DNA from: Xenia sp. Carnegie-2017
Taxonomy: Eukaryota; Cnidaria; Anthozoa; Malacalcyonacea; Xeniidae
Direction of reading: 5' to 3'
DNA length: 64,000 nucleotides
NCBI RefSeq assembly: GCF_021976095.1
Contig: NW_025813486.1
Span: forward strand, 8,878,230 to 8,942,229
Position numbers and translations under genes: made by a program. The notes beneath the pieces were generated by a model, which worked only from the letters and a program-made list of their open reading frames with translations, was not told the origin of the DNA and searched no databases. This document shows positions 31,931 through 43,700 of the stretch, one piece after another (position 1 is the first letter of the stretch; each line of letters begins with the position of its first letter).

Positions 31931-34300
31931 ATACATAGAATTGTTCAGATGTAATCGCGTACGGTATTTTGGTAGGATACTAAACGGGCCCGGGGTGAAA
32001 CTTAGCTCGTGCTGAAATTGCTTTATGTAATTGGTCCTTTACTTAGCTAAAACTTCTGCCAGCCATTTTATTGTTTTTTGCTAGAATAACTTGAAGTGTT
32101 TTATTGGAAGATTTGTGCTAAGATTGATTAAATAATGTAGATTTACAATAGAGTAATACCTAGGGGAGTTAAAGCACATATATCAGCGAATGCAGAAAAA
32201 AGTAAAAGATTAAAAATGAACCAAACAAGAAACTTCCTTTACAACAAAACAAATGTGCTGCTTTACAGTTTCCTTTTCTCTATTTGTTTGCATGTCTCCA
32301 TTTTTCATTTAGTAACCGCCATGGCGACCAATTCAACCTGTTAGTAGCCATAGCTTGCGCGAGTAATAATTACCAAACGAAACTTAATTGGGAAAACATC
32401 TGGCCCCAAGAGATTCACAACACGATGCTACACACATTATGTGTGTCCGCCTAAAAGTTCATCAATCTCGAGTTCTTTAACGCAGACGGCGTGAAGTATT
32501 TATATTATGATGCATTTCCCTACATATGGCCCTTGGAGGGTTAAGTACAAGTTTACAAGTTTCGGTTAATAGAAAATATATAACACTAACAGGGACCTGT
32601 TATGACTCACATTACAGCAGTTTTTCTCTAGAAATCCCATGTCTGAAAATAGTGACATTTAAAACGGTACGGATCTTATCCTGTGAGAATAGACAAACTT
32701 AGTATCATAAGAACAACAAGAATCACTTTGGCAATTTCGCCAGTATATTTTTGAACGCTTTGTTAGTCATTTTATCAGACATCAGAAACCAACAATTAAA
32801 AAAGTTTGTTCTTTGAACAAACGTCTTTACTTATAAAAGCAAAATTCGTGTAAATTAGACGTACCAGTGTCGAGAGGAGTGAAGAGCTTGTTCAAATCAG
32901 AAATTTGTCAATATACCGTAAGACGTCTTGAGAAAAATGGTGCTATCTCTTTCAATGCTATTGCTTTAAGAATTTGTGAAGCTCCTTATCATAGCAGACG
33001 TAGTGTCGCAGTCAAACAATGCAGGTTGCTAAGATAGAAGGAATGTTGATGAAATTGAACGAATCTTATTCGTTGGCTAATAATTAGTTATGCTACTAGC
33101 AACTGTTGCCACCAAGAAAATTTTTTGATTAAAACAGTGGATTTTGGTAAATGGACAGCTGTTTTTACATTTGATAACATATTGGATCTAAACTCACGGA
33201 AGTTATGTCCTCCCATTTGTATTTAGCATTTCCTTGACATACAGAATTAGCATATCTTATAAAACTTAAATAGTCTGCAAGTGAAGAATGTCAAGTTACG
33301 ATAAAACTTTTACATACATAAATTATTCGTAATGACAGGAGCACTGCATGCGGTCGTTTCCACAAGAACTAGCTAATGCAAGCCTGAAAATTCAACTACC
33401 AATCTTATATTCTATAATAATAAATTACGTCAAAATAGTTTCCATCTTAGTTTTCAGTGTGTACTCCTCGAAACATTCCTTATTTATTTCACTTTAATAT
33501 AATAGTGGAAGAAATAAGTTCGTATTCTTTTCTTCCCCGAATGACAACTGACAACTTTAATTTGCATTATATAAAATAAAAACAATAAAACCCCTTTTGT
33601 TGATTGGTTGATAGCTGAGCCTCATCAATGAAATCAATCAAAGAGTATTTTCAAGTCAATCATGAATACATGTTAGAGGAAATATTAAAACCTTTGCTTT
33701 GAATTTCTCTTTAATACATTATTGTTATTTTATAAAAGAAATATAAAGATGTTTTTGCCCTGATCTTTCGATTACTTCCAAAGGTCTCCTCGGTTTTAAT
33801 ATTTCCACAATAAACATCTAGAAATCTTGCAAAGTACACCTTGCAGAAACATTTGTTTCCTCCTTGGAAACGTACGTCAATTTGAAATCTCCACAGCAGC
33901 AAACGTGATTATGGCCCTTTAATAAGTTGCCACAAAAAGAAAGTTTTGCTAATTGAATTGTGTTTTTATTGAATAGTGAACACAAAAGGTCTGTTCATAA
34001 GCTAAGAGAGGACGAAAAAGTTAGTGTGGCTAAAACCTGGGCCTTTTCTATCGAATACAAACACTAAATATGTTGGTCCTAGCTGCTCTAACTCGTAAGA
34101 CATAAATGACTTCAATGTGGAGCCTAAGAGTTTGGACAACTATATATATGATAAAATGGTCGAAAGAGACATATAAAACTAATTGGAACCAAAAAGTTAA
34201 AAATAAGCATGATCCGTAAAAGGGCATCTTGCAACCTCAAATAGTGTAACCTAGTGTAACTCATAATGTAACCACTAAGTTATAAAACGAACAATTACGC
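31931..34300. other. No recognised gene
   Basis: AT-rich DNA; no ORF with recognisable motifs on either strand. Confidence 0.45.
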
Positions 34301-34307
34301 TGCAATA

Positions 34308-34334
34308 TTTCGGTTTTTTAAAAACCATCATCAG
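34308..34334 (-). repeat. PLE-tail-like motif with hammerhead-like core
   Basis: On the minus strand CTGATGATGGTTTTTAAAAA then ACCGAAATATTG. The stem GGTTTTT/AAAAACC is bracketed by CTGATGA plus T and by GAAA, as in the other copies. Confidence 0.5.
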
Positions 34335-34395
34335 AAAGAATGACATATTTACAAGTGGCCAGTTAATTGTACATATCTAAAGATAGTTTGTGCAC

Positions 34396-34508
34396 TCTGG
34401 TGACTCTACAATACAATCCATACAATGTGTAATCGTACGTCCTGTGTCCCAAGTCTAGGAGTCACCATTGCACTGTGGTGATAGCCGGGAGGGCACATTG
34501 TATATACA
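34396..34508 (+). repeat. Duplicated 113-bp segment, copy 1
   Basis: CTCTGGTGACTCTACAATA... to ...GCCGGGAGGGCACATTGT is repeated at 34817-34929 with a handful of differences. Each copy is followed by a (TA)n tract and then by TATTCAATGCC...GATTACAAATTTTCAAAC. Confidence 0.85.
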
Positions 34509-34524
34509 TTTTTTATACATAGTT

Positions 34525-34526
<2 letters not shown>

Positions 34527-34559
<33 letters not shown>

Positions 34560-34703
34560 AAAACAGTTTCTCCGGATTTTATGTATTCAATGCCTGGATT
34601 ACAAATTTTCAAACTTATATATATATACTTATAACTTATAACTTATAACTTATACTTATACTTATATATACTTATATATACTTATATATACTTATAACTT
34701 ATA
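34527..34703 (+). repeat. TA and ACTTATA microsatellites
   Basis: A (TA)n run at about 34527-34556 and ACTTATA-type repeats at about 34616-34703. Confidence 0.8.
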
Positions 34704-34816
34704 TTACGCTCGCTGCGCTTGCGCAGTTTGAGCGCTCTCGGATTGCGTAGAGAGTCTCATAAAGAGACGTTCACCGCATTCGCTTTATGCATTGTTCACC
34801 TATATAGGTTTGAGCG

Positions 34817-34929
34817 CTCTGGTGACTCTACAATAAAATCCATACAATGTGTAACCGTACGTCCTGTGTCCCAAGTGCAGGAGTCGCCATTTTACTATGG
34901 TGATAGCCGGGAGGGCACATTGTTATACA
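34817..34929 (+). repeat. Duplicated 113-bp segment, copy 2
   Basis: Second copy of 34396-34508, 421 bp downstream. The sequence following it has been opened by the foldback element at 34956-35296. Confidence 0.85.
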
Positions 34930-34955
34930 CTTTGTATATATATATATATATATAC

Positions 34956-35296
34956 ATAAAAGATAAAAGTTCACCGGATATTTAATTGATTTTTATTGAG
35001 CTTTCGACTCGTTGCTTCGAGCCTTCATCAGAATGAGGATATATAATGAGGATATTTAATGAGGATATTTTTCAACAACGAATCCTACCGATTAAAAATA
35101 CACCAAAACCCATGGCAACGCATTTCACCCCATCCAATCACATTAATCCACCCACTTATCCAATTAGACGCTCTAAACGTCTCCAAGCAAAAAGCACGTG
35201 TCAATAAATATCCTCATTCTGATGAAGGCTCGAAGCAACGAGTCGAAAGCTCAATAAAAATCAATTAAAAATCCGGTGAAACTTTTATCTTTTATC
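34956..35296. mobile_element. PLE-derived foldback element
   Basis: Inverted arms of about 85 bp (34956-35040 and 35208-35296) are nearly identical: the left starts ATAAAAGATAAAAGTTCACC and the right ends GGTGAAACTTTTATCTTTTA. Each arm holds CTGATGAAGGCTCG, AAGCAA and CGAGTCGAAAGC, a hammerhead-like core. The interior (35041-35207) is homologous to the 3' untranslated part of PLE 3 (CCCATGGCAACGCATTTCAC and following). So it is a short PLE derivative with its tail present at both ends in opposite orientation. Confidence 0.8.
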
Positions 35297-35379
35297 TATT
35301 CAATGCCATGATTACAAATTTTCAAACTTATATATATATATATATTTACAGGTGTTCAGTTACAATACGATAAAATTTA

Positions 35380-35695
35380 GGGGCTGTTTACATGATCCCG
35401 GGTAGCCGGGATTCAGCAAAGCGTTAAATGATTTTGGCAAATGGAAAAGATTTAATACCCATCATCAGATGAATGTTCTTCAGCACTTTTATATTATTTT
35501 GATTTAATTACTATACGCATAACATTCAAAATCGAACAACAAATTTGGCCTTATTTGAGAATTACAATAGGCATTACTTGCGCGATTAACAATTAGTTGT
35601 AATTTTTACGCTTGAAGTTTCGACTCTTTTCAATGTGTTGAAATGATTTTACGCCTCACTGAATCTCCTTTAGCCGGGATCATGTAAACAGCCCC
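35380..35695. mobile_element. Harbinger-type MITE
   Basis: A 316-bp element with TIRs of about 60 bp starting GGGGCTGTTTACATGATCCC and flanked by a perfect TTA duplication (35377-35379, 35696-35698). Three-bp TWA duplications and GG-starting TIRs are typical for PIF/Harbinger MITEs. It has no coding capacity. Confidence 0.85.
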
Positions 35696-35698
35696 TTA

Positions 35699-36660
35699 TT
35701 GGCTATATTTACGATTGTTAATCATCGAAAGCCAAATGTTGTTCTAATTGTTGCTATAAGTTTAGAGAAACGTGTGAAATCCTTGCTTGTTTAATTCTAA
35801 ACTCGACCCCAAATTCAGTAAGCAATAACTACAAAATTTGAGATCATTAAAAAATGTGTTTTGCGCGAATTTTCGTGTATGACAACATAAGTTTTCAATA
35901 TTTCATGCTAGTAATTACGATAAGATCTTCATCTTCAATGCGAGAACTGAAGCCTGAATTTTTAAATTTTTGGGGGATAGTTTTTAGAATTTAGTTTCCC
36001 TGACAGTTGAAATGTCAAGGTCCTTATATTGGAGACACTCATTTAAACCCTGGTCCTTCAAACTCTAAGGAAGGTTGTCTTAAAACATAGTAACCACGAG
36101 GCTGATAAATGATAAATTAATCAGCTAAATTTATAATTAATTTATTGATGCGAACTTATATTTTGTAGAATTTATCATTATGTACATGGTGTATCAAAAA
36201 ATTTCAATTAAAATTTGGGGTTCAATAACACTGAATATATTTGAAAAAGTTGTTTGGTTTTTGCACCTTTGTTAAGTCTATTTCTTTACCTTTCAAAAGA
36301 TATGTTGTACGAATCTTTCAGTGGTGAAATGAAGAAGTATTTCTTTACAAATAAAGTTCATAAAAATCACAATTTTCCGCCAGCGGGAATTCCATTTTTT
36401 TCTTTCAAATTAACTCCCATAAGGCTTTTAAATGCTAATCATCACTGCAGACCTAATCCTATTGCAAATTTAACTTCTTGTATCGCATGCTTTAAAAACA
36501 CAGTGCCGTCACATAAGCCCGGTAGCTGGTATTCACGAAGCATTACTTCACAACAAAAACAACTTTTCAAAAGCAATTTCTCTATGCACTTAACTTCAAA
36601 ATTGACAAAACCCTTAAAATGAGCCCCTAAAATGAACTGTTTCCACTAAAAAGAGATACA
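35699..36660. other. No recognised gene
   Basis: AT-rich DNA; the plus-strand frame at 36254-36622 has no known motif. Confidence 0.4.
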
Positions 36661-36663
36661 TAC

Positions 36664-36794
36664 ATTAATGCCAACAAATACCAGTTTTTCTGGGAAATCA
36701 TCTAAATCAAGATATATTTCTCTCGGTAATGTTTTTAATAAACAACGATCATATTTCATGCGTTCATTAAAGATATCCAAAATTCCTTTAGCCT
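36664..36794 (-). CDS. Possible single exon of an unknown gene
   Basis: 131 nt on the minus strand between TTTTCAG and GTATGT, open in one frame: AKGILDIFNERMKYDRCLLK, then TLPREIYLDLDDFPEKLVF and VGIN. The sequence looks coding and the splice sites are good, but no domain was recognised and no neighbouring exon is certain. It is downstream, on the same strand, of the broken kinase at 37310-37770. Confidence 0.3.
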
Positions 36795-37309
36795 CTGAAA
36801 AGGGATTTAAACAACTTTTATGTTTAACAGCATTTCATCAAGATGTAAAGCGGTATTTCTAGAAGACTACCCAATACAATCCAGTGAGCTAAAACCATTA
36901 GAAAAATTTCTAACTATATTTTTTTGATTTCTTTTATTGAAGTGTTAGTTTCGTACATATAACATTAGCTTGAATGAAGTAACTCACACATGTAAAGTAA
37001 ACATGAATACAGTATTGGGCAAATATAAAGAATTGAATGGTGAAGAAACAAATTTTCCGTTTTGTTTTCTTATTCATGAATAAACGGCAATATGGTTTAC
37101 TTCAAACTCGGAAAATCATCAAGCAACGTTCTTTAGTTGTAATGTTTGGGTGTCAATTGTGTATTGTCATTGTGAATTAGTTTGAAGTGTAGTGTTTTTT
37201 AGTTGATCGTTTGTTTGTATTGTGAATAAGTCGTTTGTAAGGTGCCGGTAATTGCTGTGATCTGTTCAGGGGGGGGTTTGTTCCAAGTTGGTATACCAAC
37301 TTTCTAATG

Positions 37310-37770
37310 TAAGCCGTTGTCTATAGTCAGTACTGTAAGTGATGCATTTTGCCGAAGATCAGGCAAAGTAGAAAACTTCACAAAACTCTCCAATGATTCT
37401 TCGCATAAGTCTAATATTAAATAGACATATTCCGTTCCAACATCCTCTTCTAAGTAGGAATAATTCACAACATATTTTGACTTCTTTGCGTTGAATTCAT
37501 TCAAAATTTTCTTTTCTTGATGAGCTAGATCAATACAGTTATCTCGAAATATTCGTTTCACTGCCTTGCCGTAACCATCCTTTCTCAGTCCAAGAAAAAC
37601 ACGGCTTCCATCGCTTCCTCTGCCAATGCAAAACTCGTTTAAGAAAATCACACGCACATCTCCCACTTTTTTTACCTTCTCTCGCTTTCGGCCAATGTTT
37701 GATCATTTCAGAAAACATTTTTTTATGTTTTGCTGATTCACCTATGTATTTCCACTCTTGCGACTGCAAT
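37310..37770 (-). pseudogene. Truncated IRE1/RNase L-like kinase copy
   Basis: Closely related to the kinase at 59925-61374. It begins SQEWKYIGESAKH, shifts frame once (about 37660-37690), then keeps the Gly-rich loop region (IGRGSDGSRVFLGL), the ATP-binding Lys (GKAVKRI) and NEFNAKKSKYVVNY...YVYLILDLCEESLESF. It stops soon after this; the HRD and DFG motifs and the KEN nuclease domain are absent. A broken partial duplicate of one exon. Confidence 0.8.
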
Positions 37771-39225
37771 TCTTAAAACGGACATAAAATTATTATACTT
37801 TAGTAAACAAATAAAATAAAATACATAATATTAGCTCAAAATTCCTTAACTGAGCACACATAAATTCGATACTATACATTTTAGCAAAAAACGCACCATC
37901 AACGATTAAATATGCTAAATATTCTCAGATATGCAATCAAATCTGTTAATATTGTAAGATAGCGTAAACTTTAAAATTAATGGTGTGTCTAGACACAAAT
38001 TTTTTTGTGATATAATGAGTTACATGTATTGCTTCTGTGTTTCTTTCCAATAATTTTTGATGAGAGTCATATGTAAATTGAAACAATAAACGTTATGCTG
38101 TTCTTTTTGATTTTGTTAACGTTTCTACATTGTGTGTGTGTTTTTTGTTTTTTTTAGTAACAGCTGAAAACGTGTTCTAATATAAGTCTTTTAAGAAAAG
38201 ATTTAGCTGTACTGTATTGTTCAGCTACCAACATATCACACAAATGACAATATTAAAATTACTGAACAAAAATTTCCCAATCTTGTCAAATTATTCTGTA
38301 GTAATAACCATCAAACTAGTCTTCAATGAAAATAGGAAGTCACACTACAAATCGTTCATCTGACACTGAATTACTGCAAATAATGAAGTAATAATTGTTT
38401 AATTAAGAAATAATAACATTTTAATGTAAAATTGTTTTCCGAGAGGCAGTTTGAAACAGTTGGCAGCCTACAGCAAAAAAACATCGCAGTTAAGATGCAA
38501 TTAGAAAACCTAGAGTTAAATTATGGTCCGAGTTTTGGGAAATCTGGCTGATAAATATGCGAGCACTTAGCATTCAAATCGCAGTTTATTTTAAATGTTT
38601 CGATTTTAAACGTCATTTTATAATTCTTATAACTTATGCATAAATGCGATCAATAAAGTTATGCATAAAATAGCATGAAATAATCCGCAATTTGGATGCC
38701 TAGCGTTCATGAAGGTTTGGCTAATTTTCCTGGGATTTGTAAGCTTAAGCAACATGCGCCATAATTAACCTTTACGTTTTTGCAATTACTGTTTAACTTT
38801 TACCTTTCTGTGCTTAAACTATTTTAAAATTTTTCTCCGAAACCCAATCTTTACCCTCATTCACTATTTAAACAAGGCGACTATGTTAGTCAATTAACTG
38901 CTGATAATTCTCGATATATGTAGGTATGACAACATATTTAGAAGTAGAAGTTTCTACAATTATTGACGCCATCAAAAGCTTGTTTTGAAAACTCAAATGA
39001 TGGCAGTATTTTCTACTGTTCTAAAATTCGATAAGCAAATGCTTTTTGAGCAAAAAGGATGCAGAAAACACTAAAAATACGACGAAGGTGGTTTTGAACA
39101 ATTTTACAGCATATTTAATCGAGAAGAACTTGAAAAAACTGTTTGGCTAGGACAAATTGGCGTGGGCTTAAAAATATTATACATTCTCTACTTTTAGTAA
39201 TATTTCATTTAGTTGAGGTGATTGA
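37771..39225. other. No recognised gene
   Basis: AT-rich DNA without convincing coding signal. Confidence 0.45.
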
Positions 39226-39453
39226 TAAAACAATTGTTGAATTCGGCCATCGCATGGTATCAAGAATCATTCAGACCTCGGTCAATGTTATGATACGAAG
39301 CTGATACTCAACCTCGTAGAATAATTGTTTGATATGACATCATACCTACAAATATCGAGAATGAATTGCAGGTAGTTGACCAACAATTATTCAATTATGG
39401 TCAAGGTTACAATTCTTGATATCAGGCAAAAACTGAAATTAATAATTGTTTTA
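39226..39453. mobile_element. Candidate MITE with degenerate TIRs
   Basis: Left end TAAAACAATTGTTGAATTC and right end (reverse complement) TAAAACAATTATTAATTTC; the inverted similarity continues into TATCAAGAAT on both sides. 228 bp. No clear target duplication. Confidence 0.45.
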
Positions 39454-40070
39454 TTATACAATTATAAATGCAGAATCGTTCAAACTATTTCGTATGGAAG
39501 CCATAAAGTTTACGTGCTGTAACAATGATTTTTTTGCAGTTCAACTTCCTCTTTTTCTTTTTTATACCTAATAAAATCTCTCTCGACCGACAGTGTAGCT
39601 CTTTTGGTGCGTTTTTTACGTCCTTATTCTTAATGAATTGAGCAACAACTGTATTTAAAACGCTTGTAAATCTCGAGAAAAATCCGCCTTATGCTTTTTT
39701 GTCTACACTTTTCATTTGAACAGTTATAACAGGTGGCAAGACATGGTGAATTATTTGCAGGCCTTAGCCAATCACAATCAAGATTGCATTTGCAACAACA
39801 TTGCAGTGATAATAAGAGAAAATATTATGTGGTATTTTGCATAATTTTAGCAACTGTAAAAACGCCGTCTTGTGTCATGATAAAATACACAGTTAAAACA
39901 TTTTCACTTACAAATGAAATGTTAAATGATTCATTAACTAGACATTTTAGAATCTTGTTGCAAATATAGTTATAAACATCATATTAGACTATAAATTGTT
40001 GTTCGTATTCTAAGTTTAAAATAATTTTAAGATTCTCAAAGTAGAGTCTTAACAAAATTCTATTACTTAC

Positions 40071-40158
40071 TTGGCCTTTTTCTGGAAAGCTCGGCAGTGA
40101 AGTCAACATCATTATTCGTATCTAAATGATATAGCAAACATTCCTTTTTTTTCAGAAT
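40071..40158 (-). pseudogene. Duplicated small exon, copy B (frame-shifted)
   Basis: 88 nt between a TAG acceptor and GTAAGT donor on the minus strand, homologous to 40393-40482 including flanking intron sequence. An 8-A run leaves it two bases short of its partner's 90 nt, so its frame differs. Confidence 0.45.
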
Positions 40159-40392
40159 CTACAAGAATACAGTTATTTGAAATGTACAATTAGATATAAA
40201 ATATCCAATTAAAACAAGTTTGTTAACAAATGACATTTAAAAAGTTTCATTAACTTGAAATTTTAGAATTTAATTGACATAGTAAATTTATAAATAACAT
40301 ATTAGGTTATATATTGTTGCTCGTATTCTGCGTTTAACACAGCATTTTAAGATTTTCATAGTACTGTCTTTTTATAAAATTCTACAACTTAC

Positions 40393-40482
40393 TTGGCACT
40401 TTCTCAGAAGGCTTGGCAGCGATGTCAACATCATTATCCCTCTTATCTGATTGATAACGCAAATATTCCCCTTCACCAGAAC
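40393..40482 (-). CDS. Small phase-1 exon of an unknown gene, copy A
   Basis: 90 nt between a CGTAG acceptor and GTAAGT donor. In one frame it reads SGEGEYLRYQSDKRDN and DVDIAAKPSEKVP. Symmetric exon (phase 1 in and out). Part of a tandem duplication of about 320 bp with 40071-40158. It lies downstream of the threonine ammonia-lyase stop codon and upstream of the broken kinase (37310-37770) on the same strand, so it might be a linker exon of that gene. Confidence 0.35.
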
Positions 40483-40736
40483 CTACGATAATGCAATTAA
40501 ACTTAAATTACAGAAAATTAATGTAAATACCAAAACATCTCATATGATTAAGATATTATGTAAGGTGTGATTGGTGGAAAGCGTGAAGTCCCCTTCCTGA
40601 AGATCGCATGCTGAAAAAATCTTTTTATGTTTACAATAGTGCTTACTGTTATATGATAACTAGTCATGGCATTGATATAATTTATAGGTGCCAATCTTTG
40701 ACTGTTTGTAAATTAAGTAAAATGTTTTTAACATTA

Positions 40737-43700
40737 TCATTGCAAACCGTTATCGAAAGAAGGCCAATTCACTTCTTCCTTGCTGTAATTTGAAATCAAA
40801 GCTTCTTTGAGTTTTTTTCCATGATTACGGTCTCGTACCCTGGCCACAATCTTGAACTACATATGATACAGGAAGGAGGTATCGAAATTATAAGCTGAAA
40901 TTTTGTACAAATTGGGAGATCATGTACATTGATTTCTTATGTACCATCCTCACTATAAAGTAAGTACTTATACACGAAGATCAAATTGATGTAATATAGT
41001 TACACATTTTATATATAAAATATCCCTATGCTGATCATGCAGTGCATTACCTGGACGCTGAATGCACTTGAAAGCCACCAAGCTCTTTCGTAGAAAATAT
41101 CTTTAACGTCTGCTCCAACACTGGCCACCAGTTGAGTGACATCAGCTATCGCTCCAGGTCTGTCACTTACTGTGACCACGAAACGCACCAAACGACCATC
41201 AGCGGCCAGGCCACGATCCAAACACCTTCCCAACACAATTGAATCAATGTTCCTACCACAAAGAGCAATGACAACCCTAAACACGACATTAGAGCGTTAT
41301 ATTCATTTTTTTCAAAAAAGTTTCTTGTAAATTAAGGGGCATCAATCAAATACACAATAACTCAAAAACATATCTATCGTGATCGAAACATTACACATTC
41401 TAGAGTGGAGTATATAATATCACAAATTTCAACATCAGATTACTCCCAACAAATAGTCTAGACTGCAGTAACATAAACACTCAAATTTTAATATCAAACT
41501 AGTCTGGAAGCAAATATTAGACTAGATTATAAAAAGATAAAAGTTTTAACAGGAGATCACTTCTAATGAAGAAACTACATTAGAGTAAATAAGGAATTAA
41601 GTTTTAGCACAACTTTGTAAAAGAATTATTTATAATGCATGTATAACGATACGACAAGTTAAAAAACATGCTTCGACTTCTTGTGATGCCATCTTTAAGT
41701 CAAGGATATATTGTATACAATACATGATATATATAGTAATATTATACAGTGATAGTTAGGGCAAATGTAAGTAGATTATTAAGCCCTTATTAAAAGGGCT
41801 CGAGGTTTTTACGGAGAAATATCTGACCGAAGTTTGTTTACATTTGACTCTAGAAAATACATTTTTTGGACCGTGATACATTACAGAAAACAATGGACCG
41901 CCAAAAATGCTTCTAAGTCAATCAAAGCGCTTTATTTTGGCAGAAGTGACATTATTGCCAAATAGTAGATATTGAATAATGCAATATAATATTGGTTTGA
42001 ATTAATGATGAATATATATACATATTGGGTTAGTTTTAACAATTTGAAGTGGTGCTTTAATTTTAAATGAAAATGTAGTTTCTGCAGTGTCAATGATTTT
42101 AAAACAAGATGATGAGCATCAAATCTCTTCTATTAGGCGATTCTTTCCCACTACATGTCCCCTTCATAAACAGAAATGTCAAAAGATACCTGAGAAAAAA
42201 TTGCGAAGTAAACATCAAATACTAATTGCAAAGTAAACACCAAAACTTGTGATACAACAACCACGACCGTCAACTGGTAATAACCCATACAAACTCGACT
42301 TCAAACTACATTTATCAAACATCATTCACGACACACACAACGCAGACTTACAAACATTATTGCTCCATTAAGTTTGGTTTTGCTTTATTTATATTATATA
42401 AAGTAATTGATTATTCATAACGTTGAGCTTGAGATCATTATCAGTTACTGTTTTCAAGCAAGAGGCTCAGGGAAAGCTCTTGAATTGTGCAGAAAATGAG
42501 ATATATTTTATGTGGCACAAATGTAAGTAAGCATTGGGATGGATTTATCTTAAGTAAAATAGTACCATCATTCATATATTTTATAATTTATTATAGCTTC
42601 AGATTATTACTTTTAGTGTAATATTAGAACAAACCCTTGTGTTTGGTGCACCGTCGTCTACGCTATCGGTCTAATTTTCAAACATTACCAACAAATTTTC
42701 ACTTCGTCCAAAATAAAAAATTACTTTTCATTCAAAGATCCTATCTCTAATTCTCTTCATTGGTGACACACCAATTTGATTTTGATCTCACTTAAAAGCA
42801 GAAAAGCATTTCACATTAAAACAACTTACATTATTCATAACGTTCAAGTTTTAACACTATACTCAGTATCTAAACACACTCATCATTTCTTCAAACCAAT
42901 ACTTTATTGAAATATTTATACATAATAAACTCAAATCCACATAAGCTATAACTGTATCATATTACCCTTTACTATATATATTTTACCATGCACAGATCAC
43001 TCCTGATCAAGATACTAAAGCAGAATATATAAAAACTCAAATTTCAGCATCAGACCACTCAAGATGAAGACACAAGACTGGAGTATATGAGGACTTAAGT
43101 TTCAACATTAGATTAATCCTAATAAAGACACTATTTTGACATTCAACGGCTTTTTCTCTTTTGAAAAAACGGAAATCGATAGAGGAAAATACTCAACAAT
43201 AGACTTTTTTATAAATCTTAAAAAAATTACACCTACTTTTTCTCTTTTAGTTCGGGCACTTGTTCTGTAAGGCAGACAGCAAGACCAACTGCACCAGCAC
43301 CTTCAATTGTAACTTTCTCTTCCTCGAGCAATCGTAGTACAGCTAGTGCGATGTAATCTTCACTGTGTAGTAAATTAAGTAATTTAGTACAAAGTTCAAC
43401 TATTTACTCTTCCTTAGTAACTCTATTTTATTATAACTTTTACAAAACATGGAATATTTAAATAATTTAAGCATTTTCTGGAGAAAAAATAAACCTTTTT
43501 TGAAAAAAAAAGTAAATGGTTTGAAGCCGGGAGTATTATTACATGTTTGTATATGTAAATCGACCAGGTTAGTTGAGTTGTGAGAAGGACTGCTGTTGTT
43601 GATATTGACTGACGTTTCGACACCAATAGTCCTTGCCAGGATTCTACTAACCTGGAAGCCCTACATCTACGAACATGTGCTTTAAAGTATGCTATAATGA

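Noticed and set aside
41136-41330. Plus-strand frame opposite the ACT exon
   Set aside because: Antisense shadow of exon 10.
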